From the NCBI GenBank assembly GCA_958295665.1, contig OY282559.1:247500764-247564763 (forward strand): a DNA stretch of 64,000 bases, in the 5' to 3' direction. The DNA is from Tipula vernalis (Eukaryota > Arthropoda > Insecta > Diptera > Tipulidae). Below the pieces are notes generated by a model that worked only from the letters and a program-made list of their open reading frames with translations, was not told where the DNA came from and ran no database searches. The stretch's first letter is position 1. Every line of letters starts with the position of its first letter. Made by a program: the position numbers and the translations under genes. Of this stretch, positions 54,520 through 64,000 are shown piece by piece.

Positions 54520-55192
54520 GAAGAAAACTGTTAGAGAATCACCAAGACCACTAAAAAAGTTTGAAGACAGTGAATTGCAAGAATTGGTGAATGAGGATGA
54601 CGCTCAAACGCAAAAATGGCTCGTGGATCAATTAAATGTGTCACGAGAAGCCCTTTCCATACGTTGAAAATCCACGGAAAAGATCCAAAAGCTGGGAAAA
54701 GAAGTCCCGCATAAACTGAATAAAAGACAACACGAAAATCGAAAAACCACTTGCGAAATGTTGCTCGCCAGATACAAAAGAAAGTCATTTCTCCATCGAA
54801 TTGTGACTGGCGATGAAAAATGAATCTATTTTGAAAATCTAAAGCGAGAAAAGTCTTGGGTTGATCCAGGATAACCATCAACATCGACTGCAAGATCAAA
54901 TCGCTTCGGACGGAAGACAATGCTCTGTATTTGATGGGACCAGAGGAGTGTGATTTATTTTGAGCTGCTAAAACCTGGTGAAACCGTAAATACTAAATGC
55001 TACCAACAAAAAATGATCAATTTGAATCTAGCTTTGCCTGAGAAACGACTAGAATATGATAAAAGGCAACACAAATTGATTTTGCTTCATGATAATGTAC
55101 ACACAAAGCAAAACCGGCGAAGGAAATGTTGGAAGCAGTTAATTGGAAAATACTTTCACATGCGGATTACTCGCCAGACGTTTTACTAAAAA
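54520..55192 (+). pseudogene. mariner-type transposase relic
   Basis: The plus strand reads KKFEDSELQELVNEDDAQTQ, then FLHRIVTGDEK-stop-IYFEN (catalytic first Asp; TGA at 54821-54823 replaces the usual Trp), SWVDPG, STSTARSNRFGRKTMLCI, VIYFELLKPGETVN, KLILLHDNVHTK (second Asp) and in a shifted frame NWKILSHADYSPDV (third Asp region). Several stops and frame changes are present. The 3' end is cut where a gypsy relic begins; no terminal repeats were seen. The element is an old member of the mariner family (DD34D). Confidence 0.85.
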
Positions 55193-55267
55193 ATTCCGTT
55201 TTCATATTTACACAGGTGGTAACTTATTCTATTCTAGTCTAAGTGTGTCCGGAGCACTACCCGTCAC

Positions 55268-55965
55268 CTAAGCCTGTTCATCTCGAACAGGATTCAAATC
55301 AGCTCTTCTGTACAGGGCCAGCCTCTCCAAATGTGCTACCTTCGGTTTCCCTCGATGTCCCTTCTGAATACGATAAACCACGTCGTTCATCCTGGTGATG
55401 ACAGTATAAGGTCCTTCCCATGATGGTTGCAGTTTCGGTGATAATCCCTTCTTTCGATGCGGATTGTGTAGCCATACGAATTGCCCTTCCTGGAAGCCTA
55501 GGTTATTTGCTCGTATGTCATATCGAGCTTTCACGCAGTCACTTGACATCCATATTTTCCCCCGTACAAATTCGCGTATATCATTCAGTTTTTCTTTCAT
55601 CCGGTCTGCCACAAACTTTAAATCTCCAGGTAATCGTAGATTATCACCAAATACGGTATCAGCTGGTGTCATTCCGGTTATGTTATGTATTGCTGATCGA
55701 TAGGCCATCAGAAACATCGCTGTATGCCGATCCGAGTTGCGTTGGTTTTTTTCCATGACCTTTGCTAGATATTCCTCCAATGTGCCATTGAATCTTTCCA
55801 CCATACCGTCGGAAGAGTTGCAGGGGCGTTATATAATCCGAACGGCATAACATTAAATTGCCAAAGCCCGTTACCCACACTGACCGCGATCTTCCTCATG
55901 GACTTCCACATGCCAATAGCCGCATTATAGATCCAAGGTCGAAAATATTCGAGCACCTGATAACG
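55268..55965 (-). pseudogene. gypsy RT-integrase fusion produced by internal deletion
   Basis: Reverse-transcriptase text FGLYNAPAT (about 55830) runs directly into integrase text SDGMVERFNGTLEEYLAKVM (about 55740-55810). The integrase C-terminal part is open to 55268: YRSAIHNITGMTPADTVFG, LQPSWEGPYTVITRMNDVVY and a basic end. About 600 or more residues expected between these motifs are missing. The junction is therefore a deletion breakpoint, not a natural fusion. Confidence 0.75.
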
Positions 55966-56930
55966 TGTCATCGATCCTTGGCTGTCGGTAGCTATCTTTT
56001 TTCGTCACAGCATTGAGTTTTCGGTAATCAACACATAATCTCATGCTACCTTCCTTCTTTTCGACCAATACTACTAGTGAGCTCCATGGACTGTTAGATG
56101 GTTCGATGACACCTGCCGCCTGCATATCTGTTACGATCCGGTTGAGTTCTTCTTGGTTTACCAATGGTAACCTCCTGGCTGGTTGACGAATCGGCACCTC
56201 TGTTCTTGTATCAAATCTGTGCTTTACCATCCGTTTTAGTAGTTGATATGCAAAATTTTTCTGTGCCTTTGTTCTACCATTTATTTCTGCCCTTCCATGT
56301 CGGATTTCTCAATTGGACTTTTTTGCTCACATTATACGATCGTTGATACCGATTTCTGTTCCTTTCTTGATTGTTTTCATCTTACCCGATAGATTAAGAG
56401 TTTTAAGTGGTACTCTATAGTCGTTGTCTGGTTTAGCTAACGCTTTTCCAATTATAATTTTTTTGGCTCCGCTCTCCTCTTCATTAGCTTCTATAACCCA
56501 CAACCTGAGTGACCCAGAACCTCCCTCCAATCTTCCTTACACGATCGACTCCCAGTTTGGCGGCAGCTTCTCCCGATGATCAATAATTATTCGCATGTTA
56601 GTTGCACTTGCACTGGTACTTTGAAGTGGCCACTCGATGTTAACATAAGTTAATACTCCTCGTCCAATATCCACCACGAAGCTATTCGCCCTATTGAAGT
56701 CCATTCCCATAATGACTTCACCTACAATATCTGCAATCACCACTTCTTGTTGGAAAAGAGTTCTCCCGATTTTTATTTTCACAATCTTTTTGCCTTTTAT
56801 TATTGAACTATCTTCAGTTGCCGTTTGTAACTTCAATCAACTAGCTGGTTGTATACCTCCACAGATCAGATCTTTACGGACAATCGTGCGATTTGCTCCC
56901 GTATCCGGGGTGATGACGCAATATCGCCTT
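55925..56930 (-). pseudogene. gypsy aspartic protease and first half of reverse transcriptase
   Basis: The minus strand encodes a retropepsin: DTGANRTIVR (catalytic Asp near 56906) and after a stop ADIVGEVIMGMDF (flap-side and C-terminal motif). The reverse transcriptase follows at 55925-56230 with [32 protein letters not shown] and [14 protein letters not shown], ending FSTLDL. Stops and shifts separate the pieces. The catalytic YxDD box is absent because of the internal deletion. Confidence 0.8.
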
Positions 56931-57114
56931 TGATTGTTAAGCTTTCATCGCCTCTTGCTACTTTCGAAACGCAGATGGAGGTTAAGGGGCAATCGGTTGT
57001 GGGATTAAGCTTCTGCCGTTTTAAGCTCTCTCTTATCCGTTTTAAGACTCTTTTCAGCTAACTCTTTCTCGAGACGTTGAACCTATGCTTGTAATTTTAT
57101 TCAACCTATTGAAC

Positions 57115-57792
57115 CTACGTTCTGACAAGTTGACCTTCCGTTTGCAGTTTCTCTATTTCGCCATGTACATTTGCAGACAGTTTTAGAATTTTCTTGTCCA
57201 TTTTCTTTTGACCTTCGGCAATTTCCCCCATCTGACGCTTTATCATTTGGTTTGACTGCTTAATTTCGTCCAACTGTTGTTTTATTTCGTGTTTAATTTC
57301 TCGGTTAGACTGATTTTGTTGTTCGATCTGGTGTTTTATTTTTTGGTTTGACTGGTTTATAGTCTCCAACTGTCGCTCATTTTGTTGTTCTATTTTTAGG
57401 TTTGGCTGCTCGTTTTGTTGTTTCATTACACTCATCTGTCTCATCATCTAACTGCGAGAAATCAAAACTTCCAGATGGTAGTTGTGTTGTTTCGACCAAC
57501 GGTTCTTCATCTCCTGTTTTTCTACGGTTGCCGCATCCGTAACTTGCACGCCAAAATCACAATGGTCAGGGTTTAACCCTTCATTCTCCATGGCGTTACG
57601 TAGTCGCACTTGTAAAGCTGCTTTACCACCATCAGTAGCCAAACCCCGTTTCTCAATTTCCATTTTTAATTCTGGAACTCTTAATTCGTTGAGAATCATT
57701 TTCTTTGTTTTTATTATTGACAATCCCACCGATGTCACCAATTGTTGCGTTTTTGCCTTGTCATTCAAAGTTCGAATCACGAATCGAATCAC
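57115..57792 (-). pseudogene. gypsy Gag-like region: SAP domain and coiled coil
   Basis: The minus-strand ORF 57448-57792 probably starts at MILNELRVPELKMEIE (the upstream part overlaps the LTR and leader). The text LNELRVPELKMEIEKRGL followed by GGKAALQVRLRNAM is a SAP motif, a putative DNA/RNA-binding helix-turn-helix. After a stop the frame 57115-57447 is a Gln/Lys-rich coiled coil (QQLDEIKQSNQMIKRQMGEI). SAP motifs at the N-terminus of Gag occur in some insect gypsy lineages. No CCHC knuckle was found. Confidence 0.6.
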
Positions 57793-58064
57793 TAGATTCT
57801 GAATAAAACAAAATCAATTAAATTTATCAATTTATTAACGATAATAATTCATAAAATCACATTATTTAATTTTCGCACAAATTTTATTGATCACTTTTAC
57901 TTTTTATATCTCACTAATTCACTTTTTAAATCTCTTCCAGTTAGAATAGCGTAGAAACATTTAGAACATTTTTATCATGGAAAATTCCATTTTAGGGTAG
58001 TAAAACATTGCGCTATTAATTGAGCTTATTCTATTATACCTTAGGTGTTACCATACCAATAACA
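57759..58064 (-). repeat. gypsy LTR, minus orientation (5' LTR of the defective element)
   Basis: On the minus strand it starts TGTTATTGGTATGGTAACAC at 58064 and ends GAATGACA at 57759. Compared with the plus-oriented LTR next to it, about 100 bp including the TATA-box region is missing. Both LTRs share CCTTAGGTGTTACC, GGAAAATTCCATTTTA and a similar 3' end. Confidence 0.65.
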
Positions 58065-58067
58065 TAT

Positions 58068-58494
58068 TGTTATATTACGGTAACACCTAAGGTGTAATAG
58101 AATATGTTAAATTAATAGCTCAAAGTTTTACTATACTAAAATGGAATTTTCCATTATAAAACTGTTCTAAATGTTTCTAGACTATTCTTACGGGAAAAGT
58201 CATGAAATTTCTAGAAATTTGGTTTGTGTATATAAAAAGGCGAACGAAATCAAATTGGAAGATAATAATTTATTAAGCGACAGTGTGAAGATTAAAAAGA
58301 AATTAAAAAGTGATTTAAAAAGTGTTGTAGTGCGATTTAAACAAAATTAAAAGTGATATATTACAAAAAGTGATTTTGGAATTAGTTAATAAATTGTGTT
58401 ATATTGATTTTTGTATTCAATAAATAAATTTGTTTGTGTTAAATTGAAGTGATTTGTTTGATTCACAATCTAGTGATTCAAACCTTGATTGACA
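58068..58494 (+). repeat. Related gypsy-type LTR, plus orientation, head-to-head with the previous one
   Basis: It starts TGTTATATTACGGTAACACC and ends TTGATTGACA. A TATATAAAA box (58229-58237) and an AATAAA signal (58419-58424) fit promoter and polyadenylation roles. No gypsy internal sequence follows it; a LINE relic begins at once. With the LTR to the left it forms a large imperfect palindrome centred near 58066. Confidence 0.6.
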
Positions 58495-58499
58495 ATGTA

Positions 58500-59770
58500 A
58501 AAACCTAACAATATTAATATTATGGTAGCTGTCGGTGAATAATACCTTTGCGAATCACGATGGGCACACCTCCATATCCATTATCATGATCTAAACGATA
58601 ACCTATAAAATTCGGATTTTCGGATAAGCGCAACATCAATTGAGTGATCTAGATTAAAGTTCAAAAATTCGATTGATTTTTTAAATATGCTACGAACATT
58701 CCAATGCAATATAATTAACTTAAGATGTGTGTTCATGGTATACAAGAGTTTTCTAACTGTTTCAAAATAGTGTCTACTTGGTCGAACTTACTATAAAAAT
58801 TTTTCAATTTTACAAATACTTCTTTGATAATATTCATGAATTGTGATGCATTAAATAAATCGGAACTATGAGTGCTATAAAGTGTGATGGTCATTGACCG
58901 TCATTGGCCATATGACTGCCTCCGCAATTGCTGCATTTCGTATGTGCATGTAGTGTGCCAATTATCTTCGGATTATCACGTTGTGGATAGCCCTAGGTAG
59001 AATGAATAGATTTGCCTATTTTGCAATTCATAACCGACTTGTGAACAGTTGCCGCAAACGTAATGTTTAGAAGCTACGGTAAGATGTTCTTCCTCGCATA
59101 CAGCACAATCAAGTCCTTAATATTGACATCGATGAAATTTAAATTATGTTCACCACTTCAATAATAAAGAAGAAATATCTTCTGTTCGTTAAATTTAGGC
59201 TTTTTCAACGTCAATGATATTATATGAACTGGTTGAATGTTTTTATTTTTCAGTTCATCCATTAATTCATTATTATCAATATTGGGTAACAAATTGGGTA
59301 ATCAATATAGGGTTTAATAATTTTTTTTTCCGCCGATTCTTAAGAGAAAAAATTAATCGCATTTTGTTTGAAATTTGACGTTACATTTTTAGATCATCCA
59401 CATTATTTAGTCGATTAATTTTTGTGGAATAATTAACTATATTAAGTTGGCTTAACTTGTTTCTAATAACTTGGTACGTTTGATTTTTAATTATAACAGG
59501 TGGGAATTTTGGTTTTACCCGCGTTGAAATATCACTTAAATTTTTAAGCACTGTGTCAACATGTTTTTCATTACTTAGGACATTCACATTTAGAATAGGT
59601 TCATTATCATGTTCAACATCCACTGAAATAGTAGATATATATTGCTCATAGCACTTTTTTCTTTCGTTGAAACATTATTAATTGTTCTTTTTGATATCCT
59701 GCTCCCCGAGGGAGTGGGTTTGGTATCACTGCACTGTACGTTATCTAAGTTTTTTGTTTTGGTTTCCAAC
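58500..59770 (-). pseudogene. Old LINE relic: ORF1 with zinc-knuckle remains and endonuclease start
   Basis: On the minus strand an ORF1-like segment (59381-59623 and following: KFPPVIIKNQTYQVIRNKL, NIQPVHIISLTLKKPKFNEQ) leads to CSNCGGSHMAND, a zinc-knuckle remnant. It then reaches HLKLIILHWNVRSIFKK (start of an endonuclease, near 58700) and GYGGVPIVIRKGI. It is full of stops. It ends at the gypsy-type LTR on the left and meets the tail of Jockey copy C on the right. Family: a Jockey- or I-like element, not the same as copies A-C. Confidence 0.65.
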
Positions 59771-59774
59771 CAAT

Positions 59775-62700
59775 ATTTTTTATTTTTTATTTATTTGTTT
59801 TATGTAATTACAATCTAGTCTCCTGGACTAATGAGCAATTTGTTTCTGACTTAAATTATTAACTTAAATTAATCTATAGCTGACAATCACATCAGCTCAA
59901 AAGGTTTGATTCTGTTGCATCAATGTTCACATGGTGGCGGAGCTTCATGTCTCCTGGATTTCGTTTAAGATGGGGTTCACTTTAAGGTGAAGGTCATTGT
60001 TCCTAACATACCAAGGTGCATCAACGATGTTCCTTAATACCATATTCTTAAATCTTTGGATGATATTTATGTACGTTGCTCTGTTTGGTACAATCCCAAA
60101 GCTGAATACCATAAGTCCAAATCAGTTTCAATATTTGCTTATACAGTAGAAGCTTGTTGTATGTTGATATAGAAGAGTTCCTTCCCTTCAGCCAATACAT
60201 TTTTCTGTATTTAAGTCTTAATTCTTAATTTTTTTTCTGGATTGAGCTTTCCATCATAATTTAGCATCCAGGGTCATGCCGAGATACTTAGCTGTGTTCG
60301 CATATGGTATTATTTCCCGATTTATGGTAATCGGAATATGTTCGAATCGTCTGTTTGTAAAGTTGATGTGAATTGATTTAGCTTCATTTAGTTTTTTTCC
60401 ATGTTTTTGTTCATTTATAGATTTGAGTTATAGCTGATTGTAACTTCTGTGTTGATTCTTCGTTGCTTTTTCCAACAGCTAAGATCGCCGTATCATCTGC
60501 AAAAGTTGCCACTGTGTTGTTTTCTAATGTAGGAAGATCATAAGTGTATAATAGTAGGTATAAAACCGGCAATAATACACTGCCCTTTGGAACTCCCCAG
60601 AAAAGGTATCATCTAACTTAATCCTGAAGAACATATCATTCAAGTATCTGAAGAACATATCATTCAAGATTCCAGTATCTTAGCAAATTGCATTGGTATA
60701 AGATTTCTTAACTTGTGGTTAAATCCTTCATGCCACACTCTACTAAACGCTATACTGGTTATTATGTGTGTTTGTTCAATTGTTGAGTGTTGGTTGCGAA
60801 AACCGAACTGATGATTTGGTATCAAGTTTTTACTCTCGATTATCGTATTTAACCTTTTACCAGAAGCTTCTCAAAGAGTTTGGACATGACTGGCAAGACG
60901 ATGTTATGTGTGGTGGTTTCCCAGGTTTTGAGATCATAATTACTTCTGCAATTTTCCATAAGTTTGGTAAACATTTGATTCTAAATGCTGCATTTATAAG
61001 ATTGGTGACCTTCACCAGAGCTTTCCTTGGCAGTTCTTTTAAGATTTCTGCAGTAATAAGATCGTACCCAGGAGTTTTTTTCGTATTCATATTAGCTTTT
61101 ATCTCACGCATGACTTCTTTTGGTGTTGTGGGCAGGATTTCCTAACTTTCTTTCACAGCTTGTTCAGTTATTATCTCGGCTTCAAATGTTTGGTCTTCAT
61201 GTGGGTGGAATATTTTTTCGAGGTGTTCAGCAAATTTTCGAGCTTTGTCTTCATTATTTCTAGCCCATTTCTCACCTGCTATTCTTATTGGAGGATTCTG
61301 CATTATTGGTTTTTTAATTCTTTTGGCTGCTTTCCAAAGAGAATAATCAGTACGGTTATCATTAGTTAATTTTCTTAAATTAACTTTTCTTAGATTCATC
61401 TTTCAATTCTTTTATCTCTCTTCTTAAATGTTGAGTGAGATTGTTCAAATTAGTTTTATCTTGTAGGCCCCTGTTGGTTGCCATACTCTTCTCGCTCTTC
61501 TTTTTTCTGCGAGGACTTCCCTAATTTCCAGAGGGTAGTTGTTTCCCTTGATTTTCGTTTTAATTTCAGGAGTATTTTTTAATTTGTTAACTTCTTTGTC
61601 TAATTGCTCTTCGGTATTTAATGGAACCAGTAATTTACTAAACATGGGTTTCTTTTTTTTTGAATGATTTTTTCACTTAACGTTAGAAATATTGGTGAAT
61701 GATCAGAGCTTTTATTATAGCTTTCATCTACTTGTACATAATTTACAGATATGTTCCTTATTATGAAGAAGTCAATCCGATCTGTTGCTTTATTTGGATC
61801 AGTTTTCCAGTAAGTTGGGTTTCCAGTTGAGCGGGTTTCACAACTGCATTTCCTGATAGCTTTTAGGAGTTCTTTACCCTTAGTCGTTGTTAATCTGGAG
61901 CCCCAGTGGAAATATTTTGCATTAAAGTCTCCTCCAAGTACAAATCGTTTTCCTAATTTACTGAGGAACTCGAGATAATCTTTTTCTTTCATTGAGTGCT
62001 TCGGTGAGCAATAAATACTAGCAATACAAATAGAACTACTTTTGGATTTGACAATAACATCATTTGCTTGTATTTCTTCCTTTTCACATTTACCTCCTCA
62101 TAGTGATGAATACTATTTTTAATTATAACAGCACTACCTCCTTTGTCAGTGTTTCCAGAGTGAATAGTGTGATATATTTGATAATTTTTAAATTTAATGA
62201 TTGATTGGTCTAGTGAAGTGTGTTTCCGTGATGAGACATACATCGATTTTTTCTGTGTCCAGGACCACTTGCAGTTCTTGTTGATGTTGCATCAGTCCAT
62301 TGGCATTCCAACATAAGATTCTAAGATCATTGGCCATTTTTATATTTAGGGATGTCTCCCTTAGCGCTGTACTATAGTTTCAGTAATCGCTCATCGAATG
62401 TATTTAGTCTGCTTAAAATTAATTTAAGTGTTTGACTTATATCGTCATTTTGAGCAGTTTTTCCTGGATTTTCATTGCTCATCATTACTTGAGCTGGTGA
62501 GCATAAGTCATATTTTACCAAATTGTCCTTGAGTAGTTCCCGACACTCTACGATTTACGGGTCGGTTCATCTTAACCGCTTGCTTCCTGAATAAATTTGG
62601 ATTTTTAGCAATCACATACTCTGTAGTTAGCCGGATGGTTTTCTCTACAGTGAACGCATTTAGGTTGAACATTTTGGCCTTTTACACAATCTTTGGTATG

Positions 62701-64000
62701 ATGTTTACCTAAACATTTGACACATCTAGGTTCCTGTTGCAATATTTTTGTGTATGTCCATACGCTTAACATTGTTTACATTGTGGTATAAGCTTAGATC
62801 TTCTTATAGGCTAAATAACCACTTTCCACTCCAAGATGTACTTAATTTGGTAAATTTTTTCGATATCTTCATCAATGTCGAATGTCAACATAAACGTGTT
62901 GAGAGGTACTTTGCCTTTCTGTTTTAGGAGTAAATGGTTTTGCTTTCAGATTATCAATTATTTTTTCTGGTATAAACGTAGAGTGCAAGTTTTTAGCCAT
63001 GACCCTTATTAGTCTAGTTTGTTTGTCTTCAAACGTGTGCCAAGCACGTTTTTCTTCGTTTAACACTTTTCTGTAAGTTTCAGCATCTTCTAGGTTTATT
63101 TCGATGGTGTTTCCATTCATCACCTTTGCATTTAACTTATCAGTAGTAGTTATTGTTTTTATTTTTTTATAGAGTGAATCGTAGTCTTTGACTTCATGTA
63201 TTACTATTGGTGGTGGTGGGGGTATTTTTTTTGGTTGTTTCAGGATAATATTTGGAACATCATCCTTTAATTTAGGTGGGAAGGGCGTATTATTCCGTTT
63301 CCTTTTTTTCTCCCACCTTTAACTTTTATCCACTCAGTTTCTCGAGCTAGTTCTTCTTCATCTATATGGTACTCTTATGGAGTTGTATTCTGGTTAGGAG
63401 TAAAACCGATGTCCTCCTTTTGCTAAAGAGCTTCAACTTCGTTTTCGAGAGTCTTCATACGCTCCTACATCCATGCAATTGTAACATTCAGTTGCTTGTG
63501 TATATTGTTGGCTTCAACTAATATATTATTAGCTTTATACAATTTATTATGAAGCTTTTCTTCGTTTGTAGAACGAGTGTTGTAGCTGCTGGCCCCAATG
63601 AAGGGACCACCGCCTCTTATCGGAGAGTACGATACTTTCCATCTCCTCTGGAAGGGATGTGAATTATCCTTTCCTTTTTCACTCAACTGAGCTTGATTAT
63701 TCACCGACATGTCTTGAGATTGGCTAAAATAATTGTAGTACAGCAATGGCTGGTCTCCCCCAGAATCCATGAGACCGACCTCCGAAGAGGGTGGATTTAC
63801 TTGAGCAACAGGTGCACTACTTGGGGTATTAGTTTCCATATTTGTTCCGCTCATTGCTCATTTATAGTGTACTGCACTCGCCTCTAGTATTTCGCCGATG
63901 CTTCACATCACTGCCCGGGTGTTACCACGTGGAGGTATACTAGACACATTTGATGGTTTCCACATAGTTGCAGCGTTGGAATATAGACCACGAGATACAT
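59775..64000 (-). mobile_element. Jockey-type LINE, copy C, minus strand, decayed, continues past window
   Basis: The minus strand carries the family order. ORF1 starts near 63854 (MSGTNMETNTPSSAPVAQVN, then PPSSEVGLMDSGGDQ, like copies A and B). Broken zinc knuckles lie near 62640-62790. ORF2 begins near 62336 and has endonuclease pieces VLGGDFNAKYFHWGSRL and NKSSDHSPIF (61618-61992), then RT pieces TKKTPGYDLITAEILKELP (60857-61111) and ATFADDTAIL (near 60490). Its 3' end is an A/T-rich tail (AATAAATAAAAAATAAAAAA on the minus strand, near 59775). Many stops and shifts are present. The 5' leader differs from that of A and B. Confidence 0.85.

Larger units (their letters stand above)
55193..57758 (-). 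mobile_element. Ty3/gypsy retrotransposon internal region, deleted within pol
   Basis: Read on the minus strand from the LTR at 57759-58064, the order is: a Gag-like ORF with SAP domain, a coiled-coil segment, aspartic protease, the first half of reverse transcriptase, then abruptly the integrase C-terminus. About half of pol (RT palm end, RNase H and most of integrase) is missing. The 3' LTR was not found. Copy is defective. Confidence 0.85.

Overview
The window reads as a repeat-dense, AT-rich stretch of an insect genome. A dipteran is the best guess: the primer-binding site of one retrotransposon matches the 3' end of a Drosophila-type tRNA-Tyr, GT-AG introns are short (64-82 bp), and TTG runs, THAP/P-type, piggyBac, mariner, BEL/Pao, Jockey and EnSpm elements co-occur. 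The species cannot be fixed from the sequence. I recognise no host gene, tRNA, rRNA or CRISPR array. Nearly every supportable coding region belongs to a transposable element (TE), and most are broken.

Layout, left to right. 1-3.1 kb: a decayed DNA transposon joining a DDE-type transposase to a USP-like cysteine-protease domain. 3.4-5.5 kb: a ~176-bp tandem satellite edged by a perfect 40-bp palindrome. 9.0-10.1 kb: relics of a mariner-like, a gypsy and a piggyBac transposase. 10.2-24.7 kb: a three-level nest. A minus-strand CR1/L2-like LINE is split by a full-length EnSpm/CACTA-like transposon (13247-24521, AT duplication), whose transposase gene is split by a nearly new BEL/Pao retrotransposon (13554-20365; LTRs differ at one visible site in 650; GTGTG duplication). 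24.9-25.4 kb: a Harbinger-like MITE. 25.5-29.8 kb: Jockey-type LINE copy A. 32261-37101: a THAP-domain P element with 8-bp duplications.

39-50 kb: a LINE ORF1 relic, then a BEL pol relic that appears to be split by a foldback-like element (41427-49688). That element is built of a 164-bp satellite with higher-order structure, first in direct and then in inverted orientation, and is itself split by Jockey copy B (44620-49221, 13-bp duplication). 53-58.5 kb: piggyBac, mariner and gypsy relics and a pair of head-to-head LTRs. 58.5-64 kb: an old minus-strand LINE relic and Jockey copy C, which runs to the window edge.

The elements do not form one pathway; they record successive insertions whose order can be read from target duplications. 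The two systems most worth a second look are the foldback/satellite element and the transposase plus USP-like protease transposon. Several frameshifts in the EnSpm and P elements fall in A-runs and could be mutation or base-calling error.
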